This document shows, one piece after another, positions 28,392 to 37,008 of a stretch of DNA of 64,000 bases (position 1 is the first letter of the stretch; each line of letters starts with the position of its first letter). Source of the DNA: an uncultured Paracoccaceae bacterium (lineage in GTDB: Bacteria > Pseudomonadota > Alphaproteobacteria > Rhodobacterales > Rhodobacteraceae); assembly GCA_947492475.1 (NCBI GenBank), contig CANLNM010000002.1:248001-312000 (forward strand), given 5' to 3'. The position numbers were made by a program, and so were the translations under genes. The notes beneath the pieces were generated by a model. It was given only the letters and a program-made list of their open reading frames with translations, did no database searches and was not told the DNA's origin.

Positions 28392-29168
28392 TGCAACTGC
28401 AGGCCGTGTTCGCCACGTATTATCATGGTAAATATGCAGATAGCATTCGCGCGCAGGCGTATCTTGTCTCTATAAAAAAGAACGGTTTGCCACTTTTGTT
28501 TAAAGTGGCCGGCATCTCTACAAAATGATAATTACAAATCGAGGGATAAGACCAATGGTTCGACTATTCTCTAGTTTGTTAACAATCGCATTTTTATCAA
28601 TCTCTACCACGGCTCAGGCGATCCCTGTGTCTTTTACGCAAACAGTTGAAACAAACGTTGGATTGACAGGGTTCTTCAGTTCCGGTGACACGGTTTCGAT
28701 CACTGTGACGATGGACAATGGCGGAACAAGCACGGCGTCTCAAACTTGGACAACGGCTCAGATATTGGGCGCAGTTTTAACAGTCGGCAGCTATTCTGCC
28801 AGTTATGGTGATACTTTCTGTGGAGATTTTACGTCGACGGCAACAGGATCGCTAAGCACAGCCTTTTGTGGGACGTTAGCATCCACAGGAGTAGACAATA
28901 GCGGGGTTGGTGCCCGTTTGTATAATGGGACCATTCGGATTTCCGACGGCACTTTGGTCGGCCTGTCTAACAACCTTGCTCACTTAGCTGCTTGGTCAGG
29001 AGGGTCTATCGCGGGGCCGCCTTTACCACCTGTACCACTGCCAGCGGGCCTGCCGTTGCTGCTGGGCGCAATTGGATTGTTTGGATTGGCCAAGCGTCGT
29101 CGCAACGCAGCCTAATCAATTCATGCGACTCATGTGACAAAAAACGGGCCGTTGTTGCGGCCCGTTTT
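28392..29168 (+). repeat. Tandem duplicated transcription unit, copy B
   Basis: Second copy of the unit described for 27549-28325, including the same upstream blocks and terminator type. Because the regulatory DNA was duplicated too, both genes are probably under the same control. Confidence 0.88.
28555..29115 (+). CDS. VPLPA-CTERM-type secreted surface protein (3)
   Basis: A 186-residue paralogue of protein 2: same signal peptide type (VRLFSSLLTIAFLSISTTAQA), same paired cysteine blocks (DTFCGDFTS, TAFCGTLAS) and nearly the same sorting signal (VPLPAGLPLLLG, helix, KRRR). The middle has diverged strongly, as expected for surface proteins. The ATG at 28555 corresponds exactly to that of copy A. 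A start ten codons earlier has no equivalent in copy A and is rejected. Confidence 0.88.
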   Translation: MVRLFSSLLTIAFLSISTTAQAIPVSFTQTVETNVGLTGFFSSGDTVSITVTMDNGGTSTASQTWTTAQILGAVLTVGSYSASYGDTFCGDFTSTATGSLSTAFCGTLASTGVDNSGVGARLYNGTIRISDGTLVGLSNNLAHLAAWSGGSIAGPPLPPVPLPAGLPLLLGAIGLFGLAKRRRNAA

Positions 29169-29170
29169 CA
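29141..29170 (+). terminator. Terminator of VPLPA-CTERM gene 3
   Basis: AAAACGGGCC (29141-29150) pairs with GGCCCGTTTT (29159-29168) around GTTGTTGC. It also faces the 3' end of convergent metY and may serve both directions. Confidence 0.9.
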
Positions 29171-29189
29171 TGTGATTATATCCGCCGGT

Positions 29190-30476
29190 TTAGGCGGTGG
29201 CCGCGCTCAGCGCTTGGTCGAGATCCGCGATCAGATCTTTGACATCCTCGATCCCGATAGACAGCCGCACCACATTCGGACCGGCCCCTGCGGCTTCTTG
29301 TTGTTCTGGGGTCAGCTGACGGTGGGTGGTAGACGCGGAATGGATGATCAACGACCGCGTATCGCCCAGATTGGCCACATGGCTAAAGATTTCCAAAGCA
29401 TCGACCAGTTTCACGCAGGCCTCATAGCCGCCTTTGACCGCAAAGGTGAACAAACCGCCTGCGCCTTTGGGGCAAATTCTGGCGATCCGGTCATGATAGG
29501 GGGAACTGGGCAGGCCCGCATAGGTGACGTAATCCACCCGCGGATCATTTTCGAGCCACTCTGCCAGGGTCTTGGCGTTTTCTACGTGACGCTGCATGCG
29601 CAATGACAGGGTTTCGATCCCCATCAATGTGTAATGCGCCGCCTGAGGGTTCATGGTCATGCCCAGATCGCGCAGGCCAATGGCGATCCCGTGGAACGTA
29701 AAAGCCAGCGGCCCAAAGGTTTCGTGGAATTTCAGCCCGTGATAGGCCTCTTCTGGGGCGGAAAGCGATGGGAATTTGTCACTGGCGGACCAGTCAAATT
29801 TGCCCGAATCCACCACGCAGCCGCCCATAACCGTGCCGTTGCCGGTCAGGTATTTGGTGGTGGAATGCACCACCAGCGTAGCGCCATGTTCGATTGGGTT
29901 ACACAAATAAGGCGTCGCCGTTGTGTTATCCACGATCAATGGCAGGCCAGCCCGATCCGAAATCGCCGAAATAGCATCCAGATCCGTGATATAGCCGCCC
30001 GGATTGGCGATGGATTCACAAAATACCGCGCGGGTTTGATCATCGATGGCTGCGGCGACCGCGTCCAGATCATCAAAATCGACAAACTTTGCCGACCAGC
30101 CAAAGCGTTTGATGGTCTGGCTAAACTGCGTAACAGACCCCCCATATAGCCGTGTGGACACAACCACATTGTTGCCCGGCATCATCAATGGAAACAGCGC
30201 CATCAACTGCGCTGCATGCCCAGAGGAACAGCACACAGCCCCAGCGCCACCTTCAAGCGTGGCGATGCGTTCTTGTAAAACCGCGACCGTTGGGTTGGTC
30301 AGGCGGGAATAGATGTAACCCACCTCTTGGAGGTTAAACAAAGCTGCGGCGTGATCGGCATCGCGAAACACGTAAGCGGTTGTTTGATAGATGGGGGTTT
30401 GGCGTGCGCCGGTGGCAGGGTCGGGGCGTGATCCTGCATGGATTTGCAATGTGTCAAAGCCGGGTGTGTTGGTCAT
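29190..30476 (-). CDS. metY: O-acetylhomoserine sulfhydrylase / aminocarboxypropyltransferase
   Basis: A 428-residue PLP enzyme of the Cys/Met metabolism family that makes homocysteine from O-acetylhomoserine and sulfide. Motifs are YQTTAYVFRDADHAA at the start, EGGAGAVCCSSGHAAQ, VDNTTATPYLCNPIEHGA, and the PLP lysine Lys208 in HSTTKYLTGNG. Length fits the O-acetylhomoserine group, which is longer than MetB and MetC. I looked upstream for a SAM-II type riboswitch and did not see one. It is convergent with the VPLPA-CTERM repeat and lies 133 bases downstream of a glycosyltransferase-like gene. Confidence 0.93.
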   Translation of the reverse strand: MTNTPGFDTLQIHAGSRPDPATGARQTPIYQTTAYVFRDADHAAALFNLQEVGYIYSRLTNPTVAVLQERIATLEGGAGAVCCSSGHAAQLMALFPLMMPGNNVVVSTRLYGGSVTQFSQTIKRFGWSAKFVDFDDLDAVAAAIDDQTRAVFCESIANPGGYITDLDAISAISDRAGLPLIVDNTTATPYLCNPIEHGATLVVHSTTKYLTGNGTVMGGCVVDSGKFDWSASDKFPSLSAPEEAYHGLKFHETFGPLAFTFHGIAIGLRDLGMTMNPQAAHYTLMGIETLSLRMQRHVENAKTLAEWLENDPRVDYVTYAGLPSSPYHDRIARICPKGAGGLFTFAVKGGYEACVKLVDALEIFSHVANLGDTRSLIIHSASTTHRQLTPEQQEAAGAGPNVVRLSIGIEDVKDLIADLDQALSAATA

Positions 30477-30609
30477 TGGGGGTCCTCCGCAAAAGTTGCC
30501 GCGAGGTTAGGCGCGTGACGCGCGAAAGCCAAGGGCGGGTTTGTCGCAAGTGTTTCACCGCCAATGACGCGCGCGTTTGCGTCAACAAAACACCACAGAC
30601 CGACGGGGC

Positions 30610-31611
30610 TTACCGCATCCAAAAACCTTCTTTTTTGATGATGTTGCGGATTTTCTGTTCCTTACGGGGCAGATCATTCTGATCAAATAGCGCGCGCACT
30701 TTGTGGCCGCGCCCCTGATAGATCATGCGTTTGAACGGGTCATGTTCCTTCAGCACTTTTTTGATTTTATTGGGGGCAGTGACGGTTTCAAGGCATTGCA
30801 CCACCGCGTCGCTTTCACGGGCATAGGCCAGTGGCAACATGCGATAGTGACAGGTGATGTCCCCATCCAACCCATCCAGATCCGGCCCCGGACGCCCGCC
30901 GCCCAAGGCATGAATGACCAAGGGCAGGGCGATCTGATCCAGCCAGGGATCCAGCGGTTGAATGACCATTTCATCGGTCGGATTGTCACGGATGCTTAGC
31001 GCGAAGGTCAGGAATTTGTCGCGAAACGCTGCCGGGTCAGACCCGTAGAACCACCCGGCGTTGAAATAGAGGTATCGTTCCCAATATTCGTCGGGTTTGG
31101 TCAAATCCAGCGAACTGTCAAAATCCAGCTCGAACCGATCATAAAGCGATTTCCAGATGGCGCTGTAGCCGGGCCAATAGAGTTCCTCAACCGGCCATGT
31201 ACCTGTGCGCCGCATAGAGGCAGAGGGTTTGGTGAAATCAATGGCCAGATCGTTCAGCTCGCCCAGCACCAATGTGTCGGTGTCAAAGAACATAAACGGC
31301 TCTTTTGCGGGCAGGGCGGACAGGCCTTCGATCTTGTTTCCATAGGGGTAGCTATGGCCGAAATGCTGATTGTCAAACGGGACGATTTCGGCGCCCAAAT
31401 CCAACAGGGCGGTGCGCACATGATCGGGTAGGCGCGGATCATGGGGCCAATGATTGCCGGGTTGGGGTTCAGCAACAATCAAACGACCGGCAAAATCCGG
31501 GGAATTGGCGCGTAAAGACGCCGCAAACAGCACGGCCTCATAGGCCAGACGCCCGGATTGCCCAACAATCATGATATTGAAAAGCTGGCCTGATTTGGAT
31601 TTGCGCGCCAT
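30610..31611 (-). CDS. Glycosyltransferase-like (GT-A-fold) conserved protein
   Basis: A 333-residue soluble protein. The start (QLFNIMIVGQSGRLAYEAVLFAASL) and the FFDTDTLVLGEL block with a D-x-D-like acidic motif suggest a nucleotide-sugar GT-A fold, as in galactosyltransferase-like bacterial proteins. A later part reads YLYFNAGWFYGSDP, which fits the family pattern of an N-A-G acceptor loop. The basic C-terminal tail (ALFDQNDLPRKEQKIRNIIK) has no signal sequence or helix. No LPS or capsule genes are adjacent, so donor and acceptor are unknown. Confidence 0.65.
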   Translation of the reverse strand: MARKSKSGQLFNIMIVGQSGRLAYEAVLFAASLRANSPDFAGRLIVAEPQPGNHWPHDPRLPDHVRTALLDLGAEIVPFDNQHFGHSYPYGNKIEGLSALPAKEPFMFFDTDTLVLGELNDLAIDFTKPSASMRRTGTWPVEELYWPGYSAIWKSLYDRFELDFDSSLDLTKPDEYWERYLYFNAGWFYGSDPAAFRDKFLTFALSIRDNPTDEMVIQPLDPWLDQIALPLVIHALGGGRPGPDLDGLDGDITCHYRMLPLAYARESDAVVQCLETVTAPNKIKKVLKEHDPFKRMIYQGRGHKVRALFDQNDLPRKEQKIRNIIKKEGFWMR

Positions 31612-31701
31612 ACTTGTCCTGCCTCATTCGTTATGGGTGTCACTATAGACCCGCAACCCGCGCCGCAAAAGCCAGATGACGGCGTCGGAAGGAGAAAAGA
31701 C

Positions 31702-32226
31702 ATGATTGAATTATTTTTACCGTTTATCATTGGAACCGCGCTGGGCGCAGAGCCGGAAATGGACGCCGTCGCAGCGATGCAGGACGATACTGCTGTGGTG
31801 TTGCCGCAGATAGATGCCGGATCAGGGGATGGGGCGGACCGCGTGCCCGAACCACAGGTGCCGACGGGCAAATTCACCACCGCCGTAGAGGTAAAACCGA
31901 TCCTTGGTATGACCAAAGCCAATTGGGTCGCCGTGCGCGACTATGAAGGGCAAGATTTGGTGTACTTTACCCATCTGCTGTCATGGCGCTGTGGGCTATG
32001 GGACATCCGCTATGGCGTGAACGGCGCCCCCGCCACCGAAGTGTTCCCGATGGAGCCTTGCCACGAAGATACAGCCAGCCCCAATGCCATGACTGATGTG
32101 GAGAATTTCCTGCCTTATGTGATCATGCCATCCGGGTTTGTGAACAACATCTATGTGGAAATCACCATGGATGACGGCACCGTCGATTTCGCCCGGTTCG
32201 ATCGCAACCAAGTGCTTATTCCGTAG
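31702..32226 (+). CDS. Conserved exported protein of unknown function
   Basis: A 174-residue protein. GGAAGGAG lies 7 bases before the ATG at 31702. Residues 1-16 are hydrophobic (IELFLPFIIGTALGA) and could be a short signal peptide. The mature part has two cysteines (WRCGLW, MEPCHED), possibly a disulfide, and ends in a beta-rich stretch (NIYVEITMDDGTVDFARF). I do not recognise a domain. The gene is divergent from the glycosyltransferase-like gene and is followed by a strong hairpin. Confidence 0.7.
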   Translation: MIELFLPFIIGTALGAEPEMDAVAAMQDDTAVVLPQIDAGSGDGADRVPEPQVPTGKFTTAVEVKPILGMTKANWVAVRDYEGQDLVYFTHLLSWRCGLWDIRYGVNGAPATEVFPMEPCHEDTASPNAMTDVENFLPYVIMPSGFVNNIYVEITMDDGTVDFARFDRNQVLIP

Positions 32227-32252
32227 GGTTTCCCTACAATTTCAATCCATCA

Positions 32253-32280
32253 AACCACCCCATTTATTTGGGGTGGTTCT
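32253..32280 (+). terminator. Hairpin terminator
   Basis: AACCACCCCA (32253-32262) and TGGGGTGGTT (32269-32278) form a perfect 10-bp stem with a 6-base loop. The T-run is short, so it is either a weak terminator or an mRNA-stabilising end. Confidence 0.65.
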
Positions 32281-32369
32281 GGCGGGTGCATGACTGGGGT
32301 TTCAATGATAAAAGTGGGTGAGTATGGTGCGCGAAACCGCGTCAGATGGTATGTTCATTAAGGCTGCAA

Positions 32370-32831
32370 ATGCGCTCTAAATTTTCTTTGTTGACGATTT
32401 CATTATTGCTTTGCGCCAGCGACGGTTACACTCCACTTTTTATTGGGAACTCAGTCGGAACATTTCTGCCTGAGCCGGGAAGCGACGCCGTCACATCCAG
32501 TTTATTGCCAATGTCAGTTCATATAATTTGCAACATTGGGCCGTATTCCTACGATCTTTCTTATATCGAAAATGCAGTATTTCGTGAGCAAATCAAAACG
32601 CTCGATATCTTGCCGATTTATAGCGAAGACGAAGCATATTTTGTGTATTTAGATCAATCGGGTATGGTTGTCGGCTATGATGAAATTAGATTATCGGCGA
32701 ACGGATTTATTTGGACTAATGGGGAGCCAAACAATTTATCTGGATGTGCCCAAGTCGACGAAGTGCGGCTGGGGCACCGCGTGATTGACGATCACTCCTA
32801 TTTATTCTTGGTTTCAAAAGGGAATGGGTAA
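32370..32831 (+). CDS. Hypothetical exported protein in A+T-rich patch
   Basis: A 153-residue protein with a hydrophobic N-terminus (MRSKFSLLTISLLLCASDG), probably a signal peptide; LLLC is close to, but not, a canonical lipobox. There are two further cysteines in the mature part (HIICNIGP, LSGCAQV). No domain is recognised. AAGG lies 6 bases before this ATG; an ATG 24 bases earlier lacks an RBS. Base composition is visibly more A+T-rich than the genes to the left, and codon choice shifts to A/T endings, suggesting recent acquisition. Confidence 0.55.
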   Translation: MRSKFSLLTISLLLCASDGYTPLFIGNSVGTFLPEPGSDAVTSSLLPMSVHIICNIGPYSYDLSYIENAVFREQIKTLDILPIYSEDEAYFVYLDQSGMVVGYDEIRLSANGFIWTNGEPNNLSGCAQVDEVRLGHRVIDDHSYLFLVSKGNG

Positions 32832-32983
32832 CCTAAAACTCGCTCTGTTTGCGAAATTTTGGGGTTTTCTCAAATGGCTCATTGTTCAACTTTTTCGTCG
32901 GGATCAAAAACAGACATAATGCGGCGTCGTTGAATCTGTTCTGGTTATGCACCTGAACTATTTAGTAAACAAAGGTGTTTGGT

Positions 32984-33925
32984 ATGTTACGCGAACTTTT
33001 AACGGTCATAAGCTTGGTGGGAATTGCACAAAATGCGGTTGCACAGACCGATGAACCCGCCCCGCTGACCCAGTTTCAAGACTGCGATGCCTGCCCGGAA
33101 ATGATCATGATGCCCGCCGGTTCGTTCATGATGGGCGCGATTGAAGGGGAATCGCGCAATCCATTCGACGTTTTTGGCCCGGATGCGACATGGCGACGGC
33201 GCGGCCCGGATGAGGTGAATATCCTGCCGCATGAACATCCCCGTCACCCGGTTGTCATGGACATTCCCTTTGCTATCGGGCGCAACGAAGTGACGTTTGG
33301 GGAATGGTCCCAATGTGTGGCAGCAGGGGCCTGTCGCCATGAACCGGATGCGTGGATTTTGACGCGCAATGGCCGCATTGAACTGGGGCCAGATCATCCT
33401 GTGATCAATGTGTCCGTTCTGGACATTCAGGAATATACCAATTGGCTGAACGCTTTGGTCGGTGCGGATGTGTATCGTCTGCCAACCGAGGCAGAGTGGG
33501 AATATGCCGCGCGTGCGGGGACAGAAACCCGTTTTGCCCAAGGCGATGATCTAACGCCTGATCAAGCGAATTTTTCACGTGTAGGTACGGAGAGACTTCG
33601 CGGTGAGGAAATGCCGCATCTTTTGTCGCGCGGGAGCCCGGTTCCGGTGCAGGAATTGGATGCTGCCAATGCGTGGGGGTTGCGGCACATGTCTGGCAAC
33701 GTGTTTGAGATTACCCAGTCGTGCCGGGCGGACCAACATTTTGGGCTTGCGCTGGACAGTGACTATTTAGCCCATGACCTGGCCTACCCAGACTGCAATC
33801 GCGCCTTAAAAGGTGGCAGTTATGCCGTTGCAATGGATTATGCGCGGCCATCGGCGCGGGGGCACATCGCTACCATAACTCAAAATGATATGATGGGGTT
33901 TCGGATTGTGCGCGAACTTGACTGA
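32984..33925 (+). CDS. Formylglycine-generating enzyme / SUMF1-family protein, exported
   Basis: A 313-residue protein with a signal peptide (LRELLTVISLVGIAQNAVA) and one FGE-sulfatase domain. The domain signatures are CPEMIMMPAGSFMMGAIEGE, PFAIGRNEVTFGEWSQCV, YRLPTEAEWEYAARAGTETRFAQGD, MSGNVFEITQ and ALKGGSYA. True formylglycine-generating enzymes use a Cys pair near the C-terminus. Here the C-terminal cysteines are few (SCRAD, PDCN), so formylglycine activity is doubtful. Many such proteins are substrate-binding relatives. No sulfatase is nearby. It is followed by the CTERM-like gene in the same direction. Confidence 0.85.
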   Translation: MLRELLTVISLVGIAQNAVAQTDEPAPLTQFQDCDACPEMIMMPAGSFMMGAIEGESRNPFDVFGPDATWRRRGPDEVNILPHEHPRHPVVMDIPFAIGRNEVTFGEWSQCVAAGACRHEPDAWILTRNGRIELGPDHPVINVSVLDIQEYTNWLNALVGADVYRLPTEAEWEYAARAGTETRFAQGDDLTPDQANFSRVGTERLRGEEMPHLLSRGSPVPVQELDAANAWGLRHMSGNVFEITQSCRADQHFGLALDSDYLAHDLAYPDCNRALKGGSYAVAMDYARPSARGHIATITQNDMMGFRIVRELD

Positions 33926-33971
33926 TTTATGCAGATTTGTAACGTTTACAGGTGTATTTTCGGGGGAAGTC

Positions 33972-34559
33972 ATGACACATCTGTTGAAAACAGCATTCAT
34001 TTCGTTTTTTCTATCCTGTATGGCATTGCCAGTTTTCGCTTTAACAATTTCGCCGTCAGGTATCGTTGGGATAGAAGTAAACGGCGTGTTGTATGACGTC
34101 GCTTTTGAGGACGGAAATTGTATAACTGTTTTTTCGGGTTGCGATGACCAGAGCGATTTTCTGTTTGATGTCAACACTATTTCAGATGCTGTTGTGGCAT
34201 TAAGCGAAGCAGTCCGTGGTACAATATATGATACTGATCCATCTTTGATTGACGGGTGCGACGACAGCCGTCTGTGCAATATCAGGACACCCTATGCAGG
34301 GTTCAGCGATCATGTGGGGTCGTTTGCCGTTGTCGGAGTGTTTAGCAACGATACTCGCCTCGATTCAGTATCTCTGGTCGTGAATGTGCCGATCGATTTC
34401 TTCCAGCCAAATGATGGACGGGTTTTTGCCGTCTGGTCTGTTGCGGCAGTCCCAGTGCCGGGCTCGGTTTTGTTTATTTTTAGCTTTTGCGCCGGGTTTC
34501 TTGGAATTAATGCGATGCGCAAGACGAAAAAGCGTCGCCTCGATTGCTCTGCGTTCTAG
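33972..34559 (+). CDS. Exported protein with degenerate CTERM sorting signal
   Basis: A 195-residue protein with a signal peptide (HLLKTAFISFFLSCMALPVFA). Its C-terminus has VPVPGSVLFIFSF, a hydrophobic helix, then MRKTKKRR. This is the layout of exosortase sorting signals, but the core is VPVPG, not VPLPA, and a 6-residue tail follows the basic cluster. The middle has paired cysteines (NCITVFSGC, DGCDDSRLCN). It follows the FGE-like gene by 46 bases and probably shares its transcript. Composition is A+T-rich. Confidence 0.65.
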   Translation: MTHLLKTAFISFFLSCMALPVFALTISPSGIVGIEVNGVLYDVAFEDGNCITVFSGCDDQSDFLFDVNTISDAVVALSEAVRGTIYDTDPSLIDGCDDSRLCNIRTPYAGFSDHVGSFAVVGVFSNDTRLDSVSLVVNVPIDFFQPNDGRVFAVWSVAAVPVPGSVLFIFSFCAGFLGINAMRKTKKRRLDCSAF

Positions 34560-34658
34560 ATTGTAAACGGCAGTGCCTTAACCTGATGGGGCAAAAATAA
34601 AGGGCTTCTGAGCTGGCCTCCGAACCGGGAAGGCCAATAAAAAATGTCGTGAGGAGAA

Positions 34659-34742
34659 TGGTGGGCGACCCTGGAATCGAACCAGGCGTGCGTCTCCGCG
34701 AGGGAGTTACAGTCCCCTGCCACACCTTGCGGCCTGTCGCCC
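34659..34742 (-). tRNA. tRNA-Tyr (GUA anticodon)
   Basis: The acceptor stem GGGCGAC (34742-34736) pairs with GTCGCCC (69-63 of the 34600 block). The anticodon GTA sits in the loop CTGTAAC. A long variable arm (CTCCGCG region, class II) and the T-arm GGTTCGATTCC are present. The 3' ACCA is encoded (34662-34659). Length with CCA is 84 bases. Confidence 0.93.
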
Positions 34743-34863
34743 AAACCGGGGCCTGATTACGACCGAAGTTGAGGGGCGTCAAGCGGTTAAATCGGGAAAA
34801 ACCTTGCTGATGGTGACTTTTTCTGCGACTTGTCCGGCTCTGATCTGGCAGGAGTGGATTTCA

Positions 34864-35643
34864 ATGAAAAAACCGACATGGGTTGTTGCCAAAGAGCAGG
34901 CAAAACGCGCAGCAGCAGCCGAGACAATCTGGCTGTTTGGCATTCACGCCGTGCGGGATGCGTTGGAAAATCCAAATCGCACCAAATTGCGTTTGGTTGT
35001 GACCCGAAACGCCATGGGCCGGCTAGAGGATGCGATTGCCGCGTCGGGCATGGAGCCTGAAATGGTGGAGCCACGCAAATTTGATGTGCCGATTGATCCA
35101 CAATCGGTCCATCAGGGCGCCGCACTTGAGGTGAAGCCGCTGGATTGGGGTCCGGTGAATGAAATCTGTCTGGGGGACGGGGATATTCCGCCGCGGGTTA
35201 TATTGCTGGATCGTGTGACGGATCCCCATAATGTGGGGGCGATTTTGCGATCTGCCGAAGTGTTCGGCGCGCGCGCTGTGATCGGGGTCAAACGCCATTC
35301 TGCACCCGAAACCGGGGCCTTGGCCAAAACCGCATCTGGCGCGCTGGAACGTCAGCCCTATTTGCGCATTCGCAACCTTGCCGACACAATGGAAGAGCTG
35401 CGCGCGCTGGGCTATATCATTTTGGGTCTGGCGGGCGAAGCAGAGCAAACCATAGAGCAGGTGCTGGACGGTAAGAAAGACCGCCCCGTCGCCTTGGTTC
35501 TGGGCGCTGAGGGGCCGGGATTGCGTGAAAAAACCCGCGAAACCTGTGATGCGCTGGTGAAAATCGACTTTGCCGGGGCTTTTGGGTCGTTGAACGTGTC
35601 AAATGCCGCCGCGATTGCATTATATGCCTCTACGGGACGCTAA
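34864..35643 (+). CDS. rlmB: 23S rRNA (guanosine-2'-O)-methyltransferase RlmB
   Basis: A 259-residue SPOUT (TrmH-type) methyltransferase that 2'-O-methylates the ribosomal peptidyl-transferase loop. There is an N-terminal substrate-binding domain (about 20-90), then the knot domain with ILLDRVTDPHNVGAILRSAE, GALAKTASGALE, LVLGAEGPGL and VKIDFAGAFGSLNVSNAAA. The ATG at 34864 follows CAGGAG. The 3' end overlaps the convergent membrane gene by 4 bases. It lies directly downstream of tRNA-Tyr, on the other strand. Confidence 0.94.
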   Translation: MKKPTWVVAKEQAKRAAAAETIWLFGIHAVRDALENPNRTKLRLVVTRNAMGRLEDAIAASGMEPEMVEPRKFDVPIDPQSVHQGAALEVKPLDWGPVNEICLGDGDIPPRVILLDRVTDPHNVGAILRSAEVFGARAVIGVKRHSAPETGALAKTASGALERQPYLRIRNLADTMEELRALGYIILGLAGEAEQTIEQVLDGKKDRPVALVLGAEGPGLREKTRETCDALVKIDFAGAFGSLNVSNAAAIALYASTGR

Positions 35644-36494
35644 GCGTCTGATAAAATGCCATAAAAGCGCCCCTTGAGGAGCCAGGACGCCCCAAAGGCC
35701 GCAAGCGCAATTGTTTCACACCAAAACGTGCCACGTGCGTCGATCCAAGTTTGGAAAAACGGATCAAACGGATCAATTGCAAAGCTGACCCAAACAATTG
35801 TCGCGGTGGGAATAACGATCATCGCGGCAAAAATTCTGTAAAGCAGGTTTCTGATTTTCTTGTTCTTTGAGAAGGCTTTGCCATGCGACGTTAATGCGTC
35901 TTGGGAATGGATTCGTGTAAACACAAAGGCTGAAAAATAGGCCAATATTCCAAACATGACCCCGGCTGCGCCATAATGAATGTCGCCAATCCATGCCCAT
36001 GCACCATCGTCAAACGTCGCCATCAGGTGGAACCCTGCAACGGCGTCAAAGGAACTGTTGCTAAATAGGGCAGCGTCACCGGGGAAAAAATCCTCTGAGC
36101 CTGAGGATTGAACAACAAAGGCGCGCCCCACTTGCCCTGCATAATCGCAACCGGACCCACGGGTCGGGAACAGGGCCACTAAAATCGCGCACAATCCCGC
36201 CACGCGGATCAGCCAGCGATCCATTTTCCAATGGGCGCTTTCATGTTCGGATTGCTCTAATCCAGTATAGGCGAACAGCAACAAAAACCCAATTGCGCCC
36301 AGAGCGGCGACAAACATATCGCCACTAAAACGATAATAATAATAGTGGCTTAGGGAAACGTAATCGCAGTTTCCCAACCATTGGGACGTCATCAAAGCCA
36401 CAATCGGCAGGCTCAGCGCAACAAAGCCGACGCTTTTGTTCAGGCGACGTAGATCAATTTGAAATGGGGTGCCGGGCTTACTGTGTTGAGACAT
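35640..36494 (-). CDS. Multi-pass membrane protein of unknown function
   Basis: A 284-residue protein with about seven hydrophobic helices. The motif LSHYYYYRFSGDMFVAALG after helix 1 is typical of a bacterial membrane family often seen beside cytochrome or lipid genes but with no known role. Two cysteines (GNCDYVS, GSGCDYAG) flank likely periplasmic loops. Other features are GIGDIHYGAAGVMFG-like histidines in helix 5 and a basic cytoplasmic loop (FSKNKKIRNLLYR). Convergent with rlmB. Confidence 0.7.
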   Translation of the reverse strand: MSQHSKPGTPFQIDLRRLNKSVGFVALSLPIVALMTSQWLGNCDYVSLSHYYYYRFSGDMFVAALGAIGFLLLFAYTGLEQSEHESAHWKMDRWLIRVAGLCAILVALFPTRGSGCDYAGQVGRAFVVQSSGSEDFFPGDAALFSNSSFDAVAGFHLMATFDDGAWAWIGDIHYGAAGVMFGILAYFSAFVFTRIHSQDALTSHGKAFSKNKKIRNLLYRIFAAMIVIPTATIVWVSFAIDPFDPFFQTWIDARGTFWCETIALAAFGASWLLKGRFYGILSDA

Positions 36495-36606
36495 AGATTT
36501 CCCTTTGGTTTGCTCTTGAAGACGCGGGGGGTATCACAAATATAACGGGGACCAGATTAACCCATCGCACGCATCTTTGGTCGTGCTAACTGACCTAGGA
36601 TTGCGA

Positions 36607-36900
36607 ATGACTGTACACAAAGTTGCGACTTGTTCATATTGTGGGACGCGCGCGGCGTTGGTGCTGCGGGGGGATGTGCGCCATGAATTGAGCTGCGCAA
36701 GCTGCGGCGCACCTTTGCACAATCTTAAAATAATGCCCAAGACGACCCAGCCAAAGGTCAAATCAAAGAAACCGGCGCGGTCGCAATATGGGGCACATGA
36801 CGTCAAAGAAATGCCGGTCAAGAAATCAAAGAAACGCAAACCCAAGCGCAACAAGATTTTTGAGGAACTTTGGGACATCGTCGAAGATATTTTCGACTAG
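36607..36900 (+). CDS. Zinc-ribbon small basic protein
   Basis: A 97-residue protein. Residues 8-35 carry two CxxC knuckles (CSYCG and CASCG) separated by about 20 residues, a zinc ribbon. A Lys-rich middle (KPARSQYGAHDVKEMPVKKSK-like) follows, with a short acidic tail (EELWDIVEDIFD). No catalytic domain. Related alphaproteobacterial proteins are described only as zinc ribbon. The gene starts 112 bases from the divergent membrane gene. Confidence 0.72.
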   Translation: MTVHKVATCSYCGTRAALVLRGDVRHELSCASCGAPLHNLKIMPKTTQPKVKSKKPARSQYGAHDVKEMPVKKSKKRKPKRNKIFEELWDIVEDIFD

Positions 36901-37008
36901 GATCAGTCACGACGGTTCACGCCTGCGTTAGGCATGTGTCTTTTGGGTTTACCCAATCGCAATTGCGCACATTTACTGAGGGCTATGATCAACCCAAAGG
37001 AACGCCTC

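Noticed and set aside
30477-30609. Possible SAM-II type riboswitch before metY
   Set aside because: No pseudoknot-like core or characteristic A/T stretch could be found in these 133 bases.
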